From Olivibacter sitiensis DSM 17696 (lineage in GTDB: Bacteria > Bacteroidota > Bacteroidia > Sphingobacteriales > Sphingobacteriaceae), in assembly GCF_000427965.1 (NCBI RefSeq), contig NZ_ATZA01000015.1, positions 39,167 through 103,166 on the forward strand: DNA of 64,000 bases, read 5' to 3'. Of this stretch, positions 41,712 to 52,177 are shown in pieces (the stretch's first letter is position 1; each line of letters begins with the position of its first letter). The position numbers and the translations under genes were made by a program. Below the pieces are notes generated by a model that worked only from the letters and a program-made list of their open reading frames with translations, made no database searches and was not told where the DNA came from.

Positions 41712-42749
41712 TCAGGAAAATCCGTTCCATATCTTTTCGGCCCGGCGTCCAATGAGCCAGAAAGAGAGCGCGAGCAATGCAAAGAAAACGGCTCTGTTGA
41801 GGTTATCCCAAAGGTATTCAAAATAGCGGGTGTACAAGTTGATCAGCACAAAGGTGATGCCGAATTCGCGTGCTATAGCATCGTTCTTTTTTAAGCCATA
41901 CCAGGCAAAACCTAAAGAAATAGCGGTAGATACCAAGCCCCAGTAAAGGATGTGGTACTGCTTCACCTTGGCCCATTTGTCCAAGTCATCATAATTCCCA
42001 AATATACTTAATAGCCAAAGGGATATGAGCAGGTAAATGATGCCAATGAGATAGCTCAATTGTTGGAAGGGTTGGGCAACCCTGATACGTGGCTGTATCC
42101 AAAGTGCAAAGGCAGTGAGAAACGTGCCAAAAAGGGTAAAGCGCAGTGGATAGTTCATGCCCCAGAACTTGAATCCCCAATTGCTGTGATAGGCGGTTTC
42201 CGTAGCAAACCAGATGCCCAGTGCCACGAGCATGAAAGTCCAGATAGTTTTTGAAGACAGCTTGATGGCAAGCACGGTGTAGATGACTATGGATAGTAGG
42301 AAAAGCAGGGAATAGCTGCCATCTGTTTTGTTGATGACCTTGCCTAGATAGCCCACGCAGGTAGCCGTGGCAAACACGCCCAGTACCATCAGGCTCTCGC
42401 TACTCAATTTTTTCTGCGGATATTTTTTTTTCTGATAATAACCCAACGCATAGAATAAAACAGCAAGTGTGGCACATAGTGCACTGATGACAATGTTTGG
42501 CGTATCATATAACCGTTCGAAAACCGCGAGGATTTCCTTGTCAATGAAAAGTGAGAGAAAGGCCAGTACCACGCAGGACAGCGCTACCCAGAAAGAATAC
42601 TGGGCAAGCCTGCGCCAGTCGAAGCCTTTCACTTCGTAGGAATCGCGGAGCTTCTCCGCCGTTTGGCCATCGATCAATCCCTCCTGTTCCCAGTACGAGA
42701 GCGCATTGGATATGGTTTCCTCTTCCTGTCTGTCTATATGCAGTTTCAT
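41712..42749 (-). CDS. DUF2157-type polytopic membrane protein
   Basis: Protein of 345 residues. The N-terminal soluble part (SNALSYWEQEGLIDGQTAEK, about 16-35) is the DUF2157 domain. About nine hydrophobic segments follow, such as YSFWVALSCVVLAFLSLFID and FWGMNYPLRFTLFGTFLTAF. The function of the family is not known. It precedes no obvious partner; ribF lies upstream with a 39-base gap. Confidence 0.8.
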   Translation of the reverse strand: MKLHIDRQEEETISNALSYWEQEGLIDGQTAEKLRDSYEVKGFDWRRLAQYSFWVALSCVVLAFLSLFIDKEILAVFERLYDTPNIVISALCATLAVLFYALGYYQKKKYPQKKLSSESLMVLGVFATATCVGYLGKVINKTDGSYSLLFLLSIVIYTVLAIKLSSKTIWTFMLVALGIWFATETAYHSNWGFKFWGMNYPLRFTLFGTFLTAFALWIQPRIRVAQPFQQLSYLIGIIYLLISLWLLSIFGNYDDLDKWAKVKQYHILYWGLVSTAISLGFAWYGLKKNDAIAREFGITFVLINLYTRYFEYLWDNLNRAVFFALLALSFWLIGRRAEKIWNGFS

Positions 42750-42788
42750 GGCGAAATTCTCGGTGCAAAATGATGCAAATAAGCAAAT

Positions 42789-43766
42789 TTATTCTGCAAA
42801 CAAGAGCTTACGGATATTTTTTTCATCTATGGCGAGCTGCAGTTGCATCTCTTCCACCGTGGTGAACTTCTGGTCGTGACGCACGAAATGCAGGAAATTT
42901 ACATGGATGGTCTTGCCATAGAGATCTTCATTGAGGTCAAAGAAGTTGACTTCAATACTTCGAGTGATGCCATTGACAGTAGGGCGAGTACCTATGTAGC
43001 CCATTCCTTTGAGCTTTTCGCTGGTGGTGGGCGGAACAAATTCCCCTGAGCCAAATTGTGCCTTGTCAATGAGGTAGGCCTCTACGGCATATATTCCATA
43101 AGCTGGGATGAGCTTATAGGGTTCTTCTACTTCGATATTGGCTGTGGGGAAGCCTATGGTGCGGCCCAGCTGCTGTCCCTTGACGATTTTCCCAGTCAAT
43201 GGGAAAGGGTAACCTAAGTAACGGTTGGCAGTATCGATGTCGCCCAGTATGAGCGCCTCACGAATCTTCGTGCTCGATACGGCTACTTCATTGACATCCT
43301 GCTCGGGTATTTCCTGTACCGTATATTGGTATTGCTGCGAGTATCTGTTTAGATCCGCTATGGAGCCGCCGCGATTTTTGCCAAAGTGGTGATCGTAGCC
43401 GATGATAACCCGTTTGGTGCCTATCTTACTTACAAGTACCTCACGAATATATTCTTCTGGCCCTTGGTTGGAAAAGTCGCGGGTGAATGGGGTGATGATG
43501 AGGTGATCTATGCCGCAGGCAGCGAGGCGTTCGGCTTTTTCCTCAATCGTGTTTATAAGCTTGAGGCTTTCATCCTCGGGATGGATAATCATTCGTGGGT
43601 GCGGAAAAAACGTCAATAGAACGGTCTCTCCATCAATGATGCGGGCATATTCCGTCAGCTTGCTGATGATTTTTTGATGCCCTACATGTACACCGTCAAA
43701 AGTGCCCATGGTGACCACAGCATTGTCCAGGGGGGTGAATTCGTCGAGGCTTCTGTAAATCTTCAT
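42789..43766 (-). CDS. ribF: Bifunctional riboflavin kinase / FAD synthetase
   Basis: Makes FMN and FAD from riboflavin and ATP in the cytoplasm. The protein has 325 residues. The N-terminal adenylyltransferase domain has VTMGTFDGVHVGHQKIISKL (about 19-38) and SSTKIREAL (about 164-172). The C-terminal flavokinase domain has GRTIGFPTANIEVE (about 201-214) and the NFFDLNEDLYG motif. Full length. It starts one base after the truB stop, so they are in one operon. Confidence 0.95.
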   Translation of the reverse strand: MKIYRSLDEFTPLDNAVVTMGTFDGVHVGHQKIISKLTEYARIIDGETVLLTFFPHPRMIIHPEDESLKLINTIEEKAERLAACGIDHLIITPFTRDFSNQGPEEYIREVLVSKIGTKRVIIGYDHHFGKNRGGSIADLNRYSQQYQYTVQEIPEQDVNEVAVSSTKIREALILGDIDTANRYLGYPFPLTGKIVKGQQLGRTIGFPTANIEVEEPYKLIPAYGIYAVEAYLIDKAQFGSGEFVPPTTSEKLKGMGYIGTRPTVNGITRSIEVNFFDLNEDLYGKTIHVNFLHFVRHDQKFTTVEEMQLQLAIDEKNIRKLLFAE

Positions 43767-43767
43767 C

Positions 43768-44472
43768 CTATTGTTCCGTTTTAGTCTTTAAGGACTTGAT
43801 ATGTTCCGTCAGATCTAATACCTGGAAGGCATCATCTACATGGAAATCACCACTTCGGGTTCTTCTCAGTGCGCCGAGGTAGGCCCCAACTCCAAGGGTT
43901 TGGCCAAAATCGTGTGCTAATGATCGGATATAAGTACCCTTGCTGCACACCACGCGAAAGTCAACTTCCGGCAAATCTATTCGGGTGATATCGAACGCCA
44001 TGATTGTGACGGCCCTGGCCTTGAGTTCTATCTCTTCTCCACGACGTGCTTTTTCATACAGCCTTTCGCCGCCTACCTTCACGGCAGAGTGGGCAGGGGG
44101 ATATTGCTCAATATTACCCAAAAATAAGGCACATGCAGAGTTGATCTTATCTTCGCTAAGTCCCTCTAAGCTGACAGCTTCGCTGGGCTCGCTTTCCAAA
44201 TCGTAGGTAGGAGTGGTGCTGCCAAGTACAAAGGAACCTGTGTACTCCTTTTCTTGAGCTTGCAATTCGTCTATGGTCTTCGTTTTCTTGCCTGTGCACA
44301 CAATCAGCAATCCGGTAGCCAGTGGATCCAATGTTCCAGCATGTCCTACTTTGATTTTTAGTGGTTTCAGTGAGTTTCGTATCTTGCTCACCACATCAAA
44401 GCTAGTCCATTTATAGGGCTTGTCCACGAGCAGCACTTCTCCACCTTCAAAGTCAAATTTTCTGTCTTTCAT
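43768..44472 (-). CDS. truB: tRNA pseudouridine(55) synthase
   Basis: Forms pseudouridine 55 in the T loop of tRNAs. The protein has 234 residues from the ATG at 44472; a longer frame reaches 44547 but lies inside uppP and is unlikely. The catalytic Asp is in VGHAGTLDPLATGLL (about 42-56), and GGERLYEKARRGEEIE and CSKGTYIRSLAHDFG are typical. The start overlaps the uppP stop (TAATG). Confidence 0.95.
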   Translation of the reverse strand: MKDRKFDFEGGEVLLVDKPYKWTSFDVVSKIRNSLKPLKIKVGHAGTLDPLATGLLIVCTGKKTKTIDELQAQEKEYTGSFVLGSTTPTYDLESEPSEAVSLEGLSEDKINSACALFLGNIEQYPPAHSAVKVGGERLYEKARRGEEIELKARAVTIMAFDITRIDLPEVDFRVVCSKGTYIRSLAHDFGQTLGVGAYLGALRRTRSGDFHVDDAFQVLDLTEHIKSLKTKTEQ

Positions 44473-45269
44473 TACAATACATTCAGGTTCTGCCCACCGT
44501 AGTACCACAACAAGATGATGGCTAAGCCAACGATGATGCGGTACCAACCAAAGAGCCTAAACCCGTATTTGGTAACATAGCCCACAAAAGACTTGATGGC
44601 TACAACGGCCACCACGAAACCAACTAGATTGCCGATACCCAAGGTCACCAACTCATCTGACGTAAAGCTGTTGCCCGAGGTGAAATATTTCAGCAATTTA
44701 TAGGCCGTTGCTGCAAACATGGTAGGCACGGCCAAGAAGAAGGAGAATTCTGCCGCAGCTTTACGCGACAATCCTTCGGCCATACCACCCACAATGGAAG
44801 CGCCGGAGCGACTGGTGCCAGGTATCATGGCCAAGCATTGATAAAAGCCTATCTTCAATGCAGTTAAATAACCGATTTCGTCCGAGTCGTCTATTTTGGG
44901 GTTCAAAAACCACTTGTCCACAAACAGCAAGATGATACCTCCCAATACCAATACTACGGCTACTACCAAAGGGCTTTCCAACAGCTCGTCGATATAATCG
45001 TTGAATAAGAGACCAAATATGGCCGCGGGGATGAAACCTACTATCAGTTTGAGGTAGAAAGCCACCGAACGAAAAAATCGTCGCCAGTACAATACCAATA
45101 CCGATAGGATGGTGCCCAGCTGTATGGCTATGGTAAACAGCTTTACAAAATCGGTGGGTTGTATCCCCATAAGTGCCGTAGCCAATATCATGTGTCCAGT
45201 GGAAGATACCGGCAAAAACTCGGTGAGCCCCTCAATGATGGCCAGCACCAGGGTTTGTACTAAATCCAT
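44472..45269 (-). CDS. uppP: Undecaprenyl-diphosphatase
   Basis: Membrane phosphatase of 265 residues that recycles the undecaprenyl carrier for peptidoglycan and other glycans. EGLTEFLPVSSTGHMILAT (about 14-32) and IPGTSRSGASIVGGMA (about 153-168) are the catalytic motifs. About eight membrane helices. It overlaps DUF3098 upstream and truB downstream by the TAATG arrangement. Confidence 0.95.
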   Translation of the reverse strand: MDLVQTLVLAIIEGLTEFLPVSSTGHMILATALMGIQPTDFVKLFTIAIQLGTILSVLVLYWRRFFRSVAFYLKLIVGFIPAAIFGLLFNDYIDELLESPLVVAVVLVLGGIILLFVDKWFLNPKIDDSDEIGYLTALKIGFYQCLAMIPGTSRSGASIVGGMAEGLSRKAAAEFSFFLAVPTMFAATAYKLLKYFTSGNSFTSDELVTLGIGNLVGFVVAVVAIKSFVGYVTKYGFRLFGWYRIIVGLAIILLWYYGGQNLNVL

Positions 45270-45511
45270 TACTTCCTAGACTTATTCGGGTTGATGAGGA
45301 TGGAAACTATACCTAAGGCAAAGCCAGCCACCACCACGATAGGCGCTATGGTAATCTTCGTGAAACTATAAATGTCGTTTTTTCCAGCCATCAGCACAAA
45401 TCCTAGTACTACCACCAGGATGCTGACGATTAGCAATTGATAATTGAGCTTGCCAAAAACCATTTCTATCTTTTTGGTTTCCGTGTTTCCGTATTTTCTT
45501 TTTTGAGCCAT
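45269..45511 (-). CDS. DUF3098 small membrane protein
   Basis: Protein of 80 residues with two hydrophobic segments (YQLLIVSILVVVLGFVLMAG and PIVVVAGFALGIVSILI) and a basic N terminus. In Bacteroidota it sits between ftsX and uppP, as here. Function unknown; placement suggests a role in the envelope or cell division. Confidence 0.85.
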   Translation of the reverse strand: MAQKRKYGNTETKKIEMVFGKLNYQLLIVSILVVVLGFVLMAGKNDIYSFTKITIAPIVVVAGFALGIVSILINPNKSRK

Positions 45512-45613
45512 ATCTTATGGGGTGTGAGTTGTCAGTTGCGAGTTAAGTGCTATTGGATACTAGCTGTCAACTATTCGCTTTCGTTAAAATTCTGTTGTCT
45601 TTAGTCTCTAGTT

Positions 45614-46492
45614 TTATCTGTACAAATCGTCTATCCGTAATCTTAGGTATTTGCTTACCGCGAAATAGGTGCTCAAACCTGATATCAAGATACCCAATCC
45701 TATGATGCCGACGAATATTAGCGCAAATTCAAAATAGTTTCTTAACATGACTATTTCGGGAATTTGTTGTTGCCCGAAATACAAGGTGGCCAAGAGCAAA
45801 ATAATGGCAATCATGCCTCCCAGTAGGCCATGTGCTATGCCATAACCCAGAAATGGCCTGCGAATGAAGCTTTTCGTTGCACCTACCATTTGCATGCTCT
45901 TTATTATGAAACGCTCGGAATAAATGGCAAGGCGAATAGTGTTGTTGATCAATGCTACCGCTATGATGAGCAAGATGCCCGCAAATGCAAGGATGATAAT
46001 GCCGATAATCCGAATATTGTGGTTTACCATATCGATGAGTGAGTCTTGATACACCACCTCCTTCACCATGGTGTTGTCACTTATCTGCTTGATGAAAGTT
46101 TGTATGCCCGCTTGATTGGCATAGTCAGCTTTTAGATAAACATCTATTGAGGGAAGTAATGGGTTGTAGCCCAGGAACTTGATAAAGTCTTCGCCTAAGT
46201 CGGTCTGTAGATTCTTGGCTGCCAGTTCCTTGCTCACATATTGTGTGCGCAACACCGCCTCGTTGGCATCTATTTCCTTTTGCAGACTTAATACGTCAGA
46301 CTCATTGGCTCCGTCGCTTACGATAATGTTCAGTACGATGTTTTCCTTAACATAACGGGAAAGATTGCGTGCATGCACTAAGATGAGGCCCAACAGCCCC
46401 GTCATAAACAGCACCAAGGCTATACTGATTACGGTAGACACGTATACCGATTTGGTCTTTTTGGAGGATGTGCTTACTTCAAATTCTTCCAT
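45614..46492 (-). CDS. ftsX: Cell-division ABC transporter permease FtsX
   Basis: Inner-membrane protein of 292 residues with four hydrophobic segments (about 20-42, 165-190, 215-240, 255-280) and the extracytoplasmic loop between the first two, as in FtsX. MQMVGATKSFIRRPFLGYGI (about 203-222) is the conserved coupling motif. Its ATPase partner FtsE is not in this window. FtsEX activates peptidoglycan hydrolases at the septum. Confidence 0.92.
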   Translation of the reverse strand: MEEFEVSTSSKKTKSVYVSTVISIALVLFMTGLLGLILVHARNLSRYVKENIVLNIIVSDGANESDVLSLQKEIDANEAVLRTQYVSKELAAKNLQTDLGEDFIKFLGYNPLLPSIDVYLKADYANQAGIQTFIKQISDNTMVKEVVYQDSLIDMVNHNIRIIGIIILAFAGILLIIAVALINNTIRLAIYSERFIIKSMQMVGATKSFIRRPFLGYGIAHGLLGGMIAIILLLATLYFGQQQIPEIVMLRNYFEFALIFVGIIGLGILISGLSTYFAVSKYLRLRIDDLYR

Positions 46493-46594
46493 GACACTTC
46501 ATTTATGTGGCGAAAATAACGATTCATTGCGATATAACGGTCATTAGATGTCATATTTTTCGTACTTTCGCCAGTCAAAGTGTAAACGATCATA

Positions 46595-49378
46595 ATGGAT
46601 TATCATTTTAGAGACATAGAACAAAAGTGGCAAAAATTTTGGGCCGACAACCAAACATTCAAAGTAGACAATACCTCTGAAAAACCAAAATATTATGTGC
46701 TGGACATGTTCCCTTACCCATCGGGGGCAGGCCTCCATGTGGGCCATCCATTGGGATATATTGCATCCGACATCTTCGCAAGGTATAAACGTTTGAGAGG
46801 CTTTCATGTTTTGCACCCTATGGGTTACGACTCTTTTGGTCTCCCTGCAGAGCAGTACGCCATACAGACGGGGCAGCATCCTGCCATCACTACAGAAACC
46901 AATATCAATCGCTACCGCGAGCAATTGGACAACTTGGGCTTCTCTTTTGACTGGAGCCGGGAGGTGCGCACCAGTGAGCCATCTTATTATAAATGGACAC
47001 AGTGGATCTTCATGCAGCTTTTTGAGGCCTATTATGATAAGCAAGCAGATAGGGCCATGCCCATAGCGCACCTAGTAGCACATTTTGAGCGGCAAGGTAC
47101 AGATGGCATACAGGCCGTTTGCGATGAAGACGTTAGGCAATTTACGGGTGATGAATGGCGCTCGTTCTCTGACGAAGATCGAGAGCGTGAGCTACTGAAG
47201 TACCGCTTGGCTTACCTGCGCGAGAGTTCGGTAAACTGGTGTGCTGCGTTAGGAACCGTATTGGCCAACGATGAGGTAGTCAATGGAGTTTCCGAGCGGG
47301 GAGGCTATCCCGTGGAGCAGAAAAAGATGCTGCAATGGAGCATGCGCATCACGGCCTATGCCGAGCGCCTGCTCACAGGGCTTGATACCATCGACTGGCC
47401 CGAGCCTCTGGTGGAGATGCAGCGCAATTGGATAGGTAAGAGTATCGGTGCCAGCGTGCGCTTTGATGTGGCGGGACACGATGCGGCCATTGAGGTATTT
47501 ACCACTAGGGTAGACACGATCTATGGTGTCAGTTTCGTGGTACTGGCCCCTGAGCATGAGCTGGTGACCCAGCTCACTACCGCTGCACAGCAGGCGGAAA
47601 TAGAAACATACATCGAGCGTACCGGTCGCAAAAGCGAGCGCGATAGAATGGCGGATACCAAAACGGTATCTGGCGCTTTTACAGGGAGCTACGCTCTGCA
47701 TCCGCTCACTGGAGAGCAGGTGCCGATCTGGATTGCCGACTATGTGTTGGCTGGTTATGGTACAGGTGCCGTCATGGCCGTGCCATCCGGCGATCAGCGT
47801 GACTACCTTTTCGCCAAGCACTTCAATCTGCCCATCATCCCAGTGACCGATGCACAGGTCATCGATGAAGAGGCAGATGCCAGGAAGGAAGGGAAATATA
47901 TCAATTCAGGTATCATCAATGGCCTGGAATATAAAGAGGCTGTTGAGGTGCTTATTGCCAAACTAGAAGATATAGGACATGGCAAGGCTAAGATCAATTA
48001 CCGTATGCGCGATGCCATCTTTGGCCGCCAGCGCTACTGGGGAGAGCCCGTTCCGGTCTATTTCAAGAACGGTTTGCCCCGATTGATAGCGGAAAGCGAA
48101 TTGCCTTTATTGCTGCCAGAGGTAGACAAATATTTGCCTACCGAGACAGGTGAGCCACCGCTGGCACGCGCCACCAATTGGAAATACCAAGGGCAATATG
48201 AATATGAATGGAGTACGATGCCCGGTTGGGCAGGCTCCAGTTGGTACTGGTACCGCTACATGGATGCACACAACGATAAGGAGTTTGCATCCAAGCAGGC
48301 CATTAACTATTGGAAAGCAGTGGATTTGTACATAGGTGGCTCCGAACATGCCACGGGGCATTTGCTCTATAGTCGCTTTTGGAACAAATTCCTGAAAGAT
48401 ATGGGCTTTGTAGTAGAAGAAGAACCCTTCAAAAAGCTGATTAATCAAGGCATGATCCAAGGAAGGTCTAATTTCGTTTATCGCGTGCTGGATGAAGAAG
48501 GAAAAGGAACCAATATCTTTGTGTCTTACGGCCTGCGCGATCAATATACTACCGCGCCTATCCATGTGGATGTTAACATCGTGAGCAACGACGTCTTGGA
48601 CATCGATAAGTTCAAAGCTTGGAGGCCAGAATATGTCGATGCTGCTTTTATATTGGAAGACGGCAAATATATCTGCGGTACGGAGGTGGAGAAAATGTCC
48701 AAGTCCAAGTACAATGTGGTCAATCCAGACGATATCGTGGCCAACTACGGCGCAGATACCCTGCGCATGTATGAAATGTTTCTCGGCCCGTTGGAGCAGA
48801 GCAAGCCATGGAATACCAACGGTATCTCGGGCGTGTACAATTTCCTGCGTAAGTTCTGGAAACTTTTCCATGACGCGCAAGGCAATTTTGCCGTATCTGA
48901 TGCCGAACCCACAAAGGCCGAACTGAAATCCCTGCACAAGATCATCCGTAAGGTAGAGGAAGACATCGAACGTTTTTCCTTCAATACTTCCGTGTCGAGT
49001 TTCATGATCTGTGTCAATGAGCTCACAGAGCTGAAATGCAATAAGCGGGCCATTTTGCAAGAACTCGTCATCGTGCTTTCGCCCTATGCTCCTCACATCA
49101 CCGAGGAGCTGTGGACTTTGCTCGGCAACGCACCAGGTACCATTTCCTATGCCTCGTATCCGGTGTTTAACCCCAACTATCTGGTGGAAAGTGAGTTTGA
49201 ATATCCTATATCCTTTAACGGGAAAATGCGCATGAAGCTCAATATGTCCTTAGACATGGATATCGATGAAGTGGAGAAGACAGTACTGGGCAACGAAGAG
49301 GTGCAGAAATTCATAGATGGCAAGGCTGTCAAGAAAGTTATCGTGGTAAAAGGGAAAATTGTGAATGTCGTGTCGTAA
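46595..49378 (+). CDS. leuS: Leucyl-tRNA synthetase
   Basis: Charges tRNA-Leu with leucine. The protein has 927 residues, long for the enzyme but normal in Bacteroidota. The HIGH-type motif is HVGH (48-51) in [13 protein letters not shown]. The editing domain (CP1) includes [20 protein letters not shown]. The KMSKS motif is intact at 700-704. A C-terminal anticodon-binding domain follows. It is divergent from ftsX, and the peptidase gene follows 11 bases later. Confidence 0.97.
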   Translation: MDYHFRDIEQKWQKFWADNQTFKVDNTSEKPKYYVLDMFPYPSGAGLHVGHPLGYIASDIFARYKRLRGFHVLHPMGYDSFGLPAEQYAIQTGQHPAITTETNINRYREQLDNLGFSFDWSREVRTSEPSYYKWTQWIFMQLFEAYYDKQADRAMPIAHLVAHFERQGTDGIQAVCDEDVRQFTGDEWRSFSDEDRERELLKYRLAYLRESSVNWCAALGTVLANDEVVNGVSERGGYPVEQKKMLQWSMRITAYAERLLTGLDTIDWPEPLVEMQRNWIGKSIGASVRFDVAGHDAAIEVFTTRVDTIYGVSFVVLAPEHELVTQLTTAAQQAEIETYIERTGRKSERDRMADTKTVSGAFTGSYALHPLTGEQVPIWIADYVLAGYGTGAVMAVPSGDQRDYLFAKHFNLPIIPVTDAQVIDEEADARKEGKYINSGIINGLEYKEAVEVLIAKLEDIGHGKAKINYRMRDAIFGRQRYWGEPVPVYFKNGLPRLIAESELPLLLPEVDKYLPTETGEPPLARATNWKYQGQYEYEWSTMPGWAGSSWYWYRYMDAHNDKEFASKQAINYWKAVDLYIGGSEHATGHLLYSRFWNKFLKDMGFVVEEEPFKKLINQGMIQGRSNFVYRVLDEEGKGTNIFVSYGLRDQYTTAPIHVDVNIVSNDVLDIDKFKAWRPEYVDAAFILEDGKYICGTEVEKMSKSKYNVVNPDDIVANYGADTLRMYEMFLGPLEQSKPWNTNGISGVYNFLRKFWKLFHDAQGNFAVSDAEPTKAELKSLHKIIRKVEEDIERFSFNTSVSSFMICVNELTELKCNKRAILQELVIVLSPYAPHITEELWTLLGNAPGTISYASYPVFNPNYLVESEFEYPISFNGKMRMKLNMSLDMDIDEVEKTVLGNEEVQKFIDGKAVKKVIVVKGKIVNVVS

Positions 49379-49389
49379 GGCCAATAACA

Positions 49390-51516
49390 ATGGATATGAA
49401 CAAAATTTTATATGTCATCATGAGCGCTAGTTTACTTATTTCGACTCAAGTGAGCGCACAGAAGAAACGTTTAGACCTAAGGCAATCCACTGGTATGGCG
49501 CCATCGCTTACCAAAAACATCCCTGCGGTGAGCGGGTGGCTTGACAATGAGCACTATCTGGAGGCAGATAGGCAGGAGCGCAAGACCTATGCTGTCCATA
49601 TCAAAACTGGAGAACGGGAGTTATACACACCTGCTCCGAGTGCTGATGTGCGCGTATTGGTGGAGGAAGGCAATATTTATATACAGTATGGTACGGAAGC
49701 ACCAAAACAGCTGACCAACAATGCCGATGAGGAACGCAATCCCACACTGTCGCCCGATGGAAATTATGTGGCTTTCACACGTAATAAGGATCTATATGCC
49801 ATTGAGGTGAACAGTGGTAAGGAAATACGCTATACTTCGGATGCGACCGATGTCATCTACAACGGATGGTCCTCTTGGGTATATTATGAGGAAATATTGG
49901 GTAGGTCCACACAGTATAAGGCTTTTTGGTGGTCGCCAGACAGCAAACATTTGGCCTATATGCGCTTTGATGATACCAAGGTACCCATGTTCCCTATCTA
50001 TGGCTCTAAGGGACAGCATGGCTATCTGGAAGAGACGCGTTACCCCAAGGCAGGTGATCCCAATCCCGAAGTGAAGATAGGCTTTGTACCGGTGGCAGGG
50101 GGAGCGACCGTATGGGCAGATTTCAACGAAAAGGACGATCAGTACTTCGGCACACCCTACTGGAGCTTCGATAGCAAGAGCATGATGGTGCAATGGATGA
50201 ACCGTGATCAGAACAACCTGAAATTCTACGCCGTAGACCCTTCGACTGGAACCATAAAGGAAATCTATGATGAAAAGCAAGCAGCCTGGATAGACCTCGA
50301 TCAAGATGGACGCATCGAGTACCTGAAAGATAACAAACACTACATTCTTAAGAGTGACCGTACTGGTTGGGCTCATTTTTACCTCTATACCTTGGATGGA
50401 CAGCTGGTCAATCCGCTTACATCTGGCAAATGGCAGGTGAATGGCCTGGAGTATGTAGACGAAAAGAAAAAGCAGGTCTATTTTACTGCTCGCAAGGAAT
50501 CCAGCTCCACGGTAGATCTGTACAAGGTAGATTACTCGGGCAAGAACTTAAAGCGTTTGACCTTTGGCGACTATACTCATAGCGTGCGTATATCGCCCGA
50601 TGGCAAACATTTCATCACCACCTATTCCAATGTAGGTACGCCCACCAAGCTGGCATTGCTCACCACCGAAGGGCGTTTGGTGAAGGAACTGGCCGATAGC
50701 AAGGCAGATGACTTCGACAGCTACACGTTTGGCCAGACTGAGATGATTACCATTCCCACGGAAGACGGCTACCAGCTGCCTGCGGTGATTACCTATCCTA
50801 CGGATTTCGACGAAAGCAAAGTTTATCCCGTTATCTTTAGCATCTATGGTGGTCCCAATGCTGGAACAGTACGCAATACATGGAAAGGGGCCAACAACCA
50901 ATTGTGGGCCAATGAAGGCATAGTACAGATTTCCGTAGACCATCGCGCCTCTGGGCATTTTGGTAAAGAAGGCGTGGCATTGATGCACAGAAACTTGGGG
51001 AAATGGGAAATGCACGACTACATTACCGCGGCGAAGTGGCTGAAAGCCAAACCGTGGGTAGCCAAGGACAAGCTGCTTATCACCGGCCACAGCTATGGCG
51101 GCTATATGACCTGTATGGCATTGACCTATGGCGCAGATTATTTCGATTTTGGCGTTGCAGGTGCCCCTGTTACGAGTTGGGAGCTGTACGATACCCATTA
51201 TGCCGAGCGTTTTATGGATACGCCGCAGGACAATCCCGTGGGCTACAAGAATGGATCGGTACTCACCTATGTGGACAACTATAAAGGGCTATTGCGTATC
51301 ATGCACGGCGATATGGACGATAATGTGCACATGCAGAACACCATACAACTAGTAGACAAGTTGCAGGACGCAGGCAAGCATTTTGAGCTGATGATCTATC
51401 CCGGTGGGAGACATGGATGGGGCGGTGCAAAAACACGGCACGACCGCAATGAACGCTATCGGTTTTATTATAAGCATTTACTGGGGAGGGAAGTGCCAGC
51501 AGAGTTATTGCAATAA
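49390..51516 (+). CDS. S9-family prolyl peptidase (dipeptidyl peptidase IV-like)
   Basis: Exported serine peptidase of 708 residues that removes Xaa-Pro dipeptides. The signal sequence is at the N terminus (about 1-24, ending in QVSAQ). An N-terminal beta-propeller (DPP IV N domain) is followed by the alpha/beta-hydrolase domain. The catalytic triad is visible: Ser568 in GHSYGGYM, Asp644 in MDDNVHM and His675 in GRHGWG. Acts in the periplasm or outside the cell. A terminator follows at 51545. Confidence 0.93.
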   Translation: MDMNKILYVIMSASLLISTQVSAQKKRLDLRQSTGMAPSLTKNIPAVSGWLDNEHYLEADRQERKTYAVHIKTGERELYTPAPSADVRVLVEEGNIYIQYGTEAPKQLTNNADEERNPTLSPDGNYVAFTRNKDLYAIEVNSGKEIRYTSDATDVIYNGWSSWVYYEEILGRSTQYKAFWWSPDSKHLAYMRFDDTKVPMFPIYGSKGQHGYLEETRYPKAGDPNPEVKIGFVPVAGGATVWADFNEKDDQYFGTPYWSFDSKSMMVQWMNRDQNNLKFYAVDPSTGTIKEIYDEKQAAWIDLDQDGRIEYLKDNKHYILKSDRTGWAHFYLYTLDGQLVNPLTSGKWQVNGLEYVDEKKKQVYFTARKESSSTVDLYKVDYSGKNLKRLTFGDYTHSVRISPDGKHFITTYSNVGTPTKLALLTTEGRLVKELADSKADDFDSYTFGQTEMITIPTEDGYQLPAVITYPTDFDESKVYPVIFSIYGGPNAGTVRNTWKGANNQLWANEGIVQISVDHRASGHFGKEGVALMHRNLGKWEMHDYITAAKWLKAKPWVAKDKLLITGHSYGGYMTCMALTYGADYFDFGVAGAPVTSWELYDTHYAERFMDTPQDNPVGYKNGSVLTYVDNYKGLLRIMHGDMDDNVHMQNTIQLVDKLQDAGKHFELMIYPGGRHGWGGAKTRHDRNERYRFYYKHLLGREVPAELLQ

Positions 51517-51544
51517 AGTAAGAGTAGCTATTAAAAGGATACCA

Positions 51545-51582
51545 AAAGCCATCCTCGTTTATCATAGGATGGCTTTAGTTTT
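51545..51582 (+). terminator. Terminator after the S9 peptidase gene
   Basis: AAAGCCATCCT pairs with AGGATGGCTTT around a ten-base loop and is followed by AGTTTTTT. Confidence 0.85.
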
Positions 51583-51675
51583 TTCTCTTTCAGAGAAGCT
51601 AACAGCCTTAAATAACGGATATTACCTTAACTAACCATTTTGATTTTGCTGATTTATGGCTATCTTTGAAAAAAG

Positions 51676-51867
51676 ATGTTGATTATGTTAACAAAAACAA
51701 GATTAATCCAGTCATTGGATAAATTACCTGAGCATTTCTCCATCGATGATTTGGTCGATCACGCCGTGCTTATAGAGAAAGTACAAAGAGGACTGAATGA
51801 TATAGCTAGTGATAGAGTGAATTCCAAGAATAACGCCCGCAAGAAGCTAGCAAAGTGGTTGAAGTAA
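51676..51867 (+). CDS. Antitoxin of a ParE/RelE-type pair
   Basis: Protein of 63 residues, acidic and helical (SLDKLPEHFSIDDLVDHAVL, then LIEKVQRGLNDIASDR), with a C-terminal basic tail. It overlaps the toxin gene by 13 bases. A second start lies at 51685. Antitoxins of this size normally bind their toxin and their own promoter. Confidence 0.8.
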   Translation: MLIMLTKTRLIQSLDKLPEHFSIDDLVDHAVLIEKVQRGLNDIASDRVNSKNNARKKLAKWLK

Positions 51868-52163
51868 TTTGGACAGATAATGCTGTCGCTGATTTGAATG
51901 ACATTGGAGAATATATAGCCAAGGATTCAGAAAGGTATGCGGAATTGACCGTGTCAAAGCTGTTTGCCGCAGCAGATGTCCTTGAAGAAAATCCCAGAGT
52001 AGGTAGTGTCGTATCGGAGTTCAGGGATGATAAGATTAGGCAGTTGATTATTGACAACTACAGAATGGTTTATCAGGTTGCTGATGCTGAAGATTGCGTG
52101 TATGTTCTGACAGTTCATTATGCCAAACGTCTTGTTAAAAATACGCGTCATTTCAAGAGATGA
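51855..52163 (+). CDS. ParE/RelE-superfamily toxin
   Basis: Protein of 102 residues. Start is a GTG inside the antitoxin gene, which gives the familiar beginning VEVIWTDNAVADLNDIGEYI (about 2-21). YRMVYQVADAEDCVYVLTVH is the central strand and terminal helix region. The ParE branch (DNA gyrase inhibitors) is more likely than RelE because of the N-terminal helices, but this is a judgement. All parts are intact. Confidence 0.85.
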   Translation: MVEVIWTDNAVADLNDIGEYIAKDSERYAELTVSKLFAAADVLEENPRVGSVVSEFRDDKIRQLIIDNYRMVYQVADAEDCVYVLTVHYAKRLVKNTRHFKR

Positions 52164-52177
52164 CGTATTTAGGCATT

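Noticed and set aside
44473..44547. Extended N terminus for truB
   Set aside because: The extra 25 residues lie in uppP coding sequence and do not resemble TruB; the TAATG overlap start is natural.
48107..49096. 329-codon frame antisense to leuS
   Set aside because: It lies wholly inside the strongly supported leuS gene, has no family resemblance, and is typical of antisense open frames in codon-biased genes.
49792..51198. Long antisense frames within the S9 peptidase gene
   Set aside because: Shadows of a full-length gene with an intact catalytic triad.
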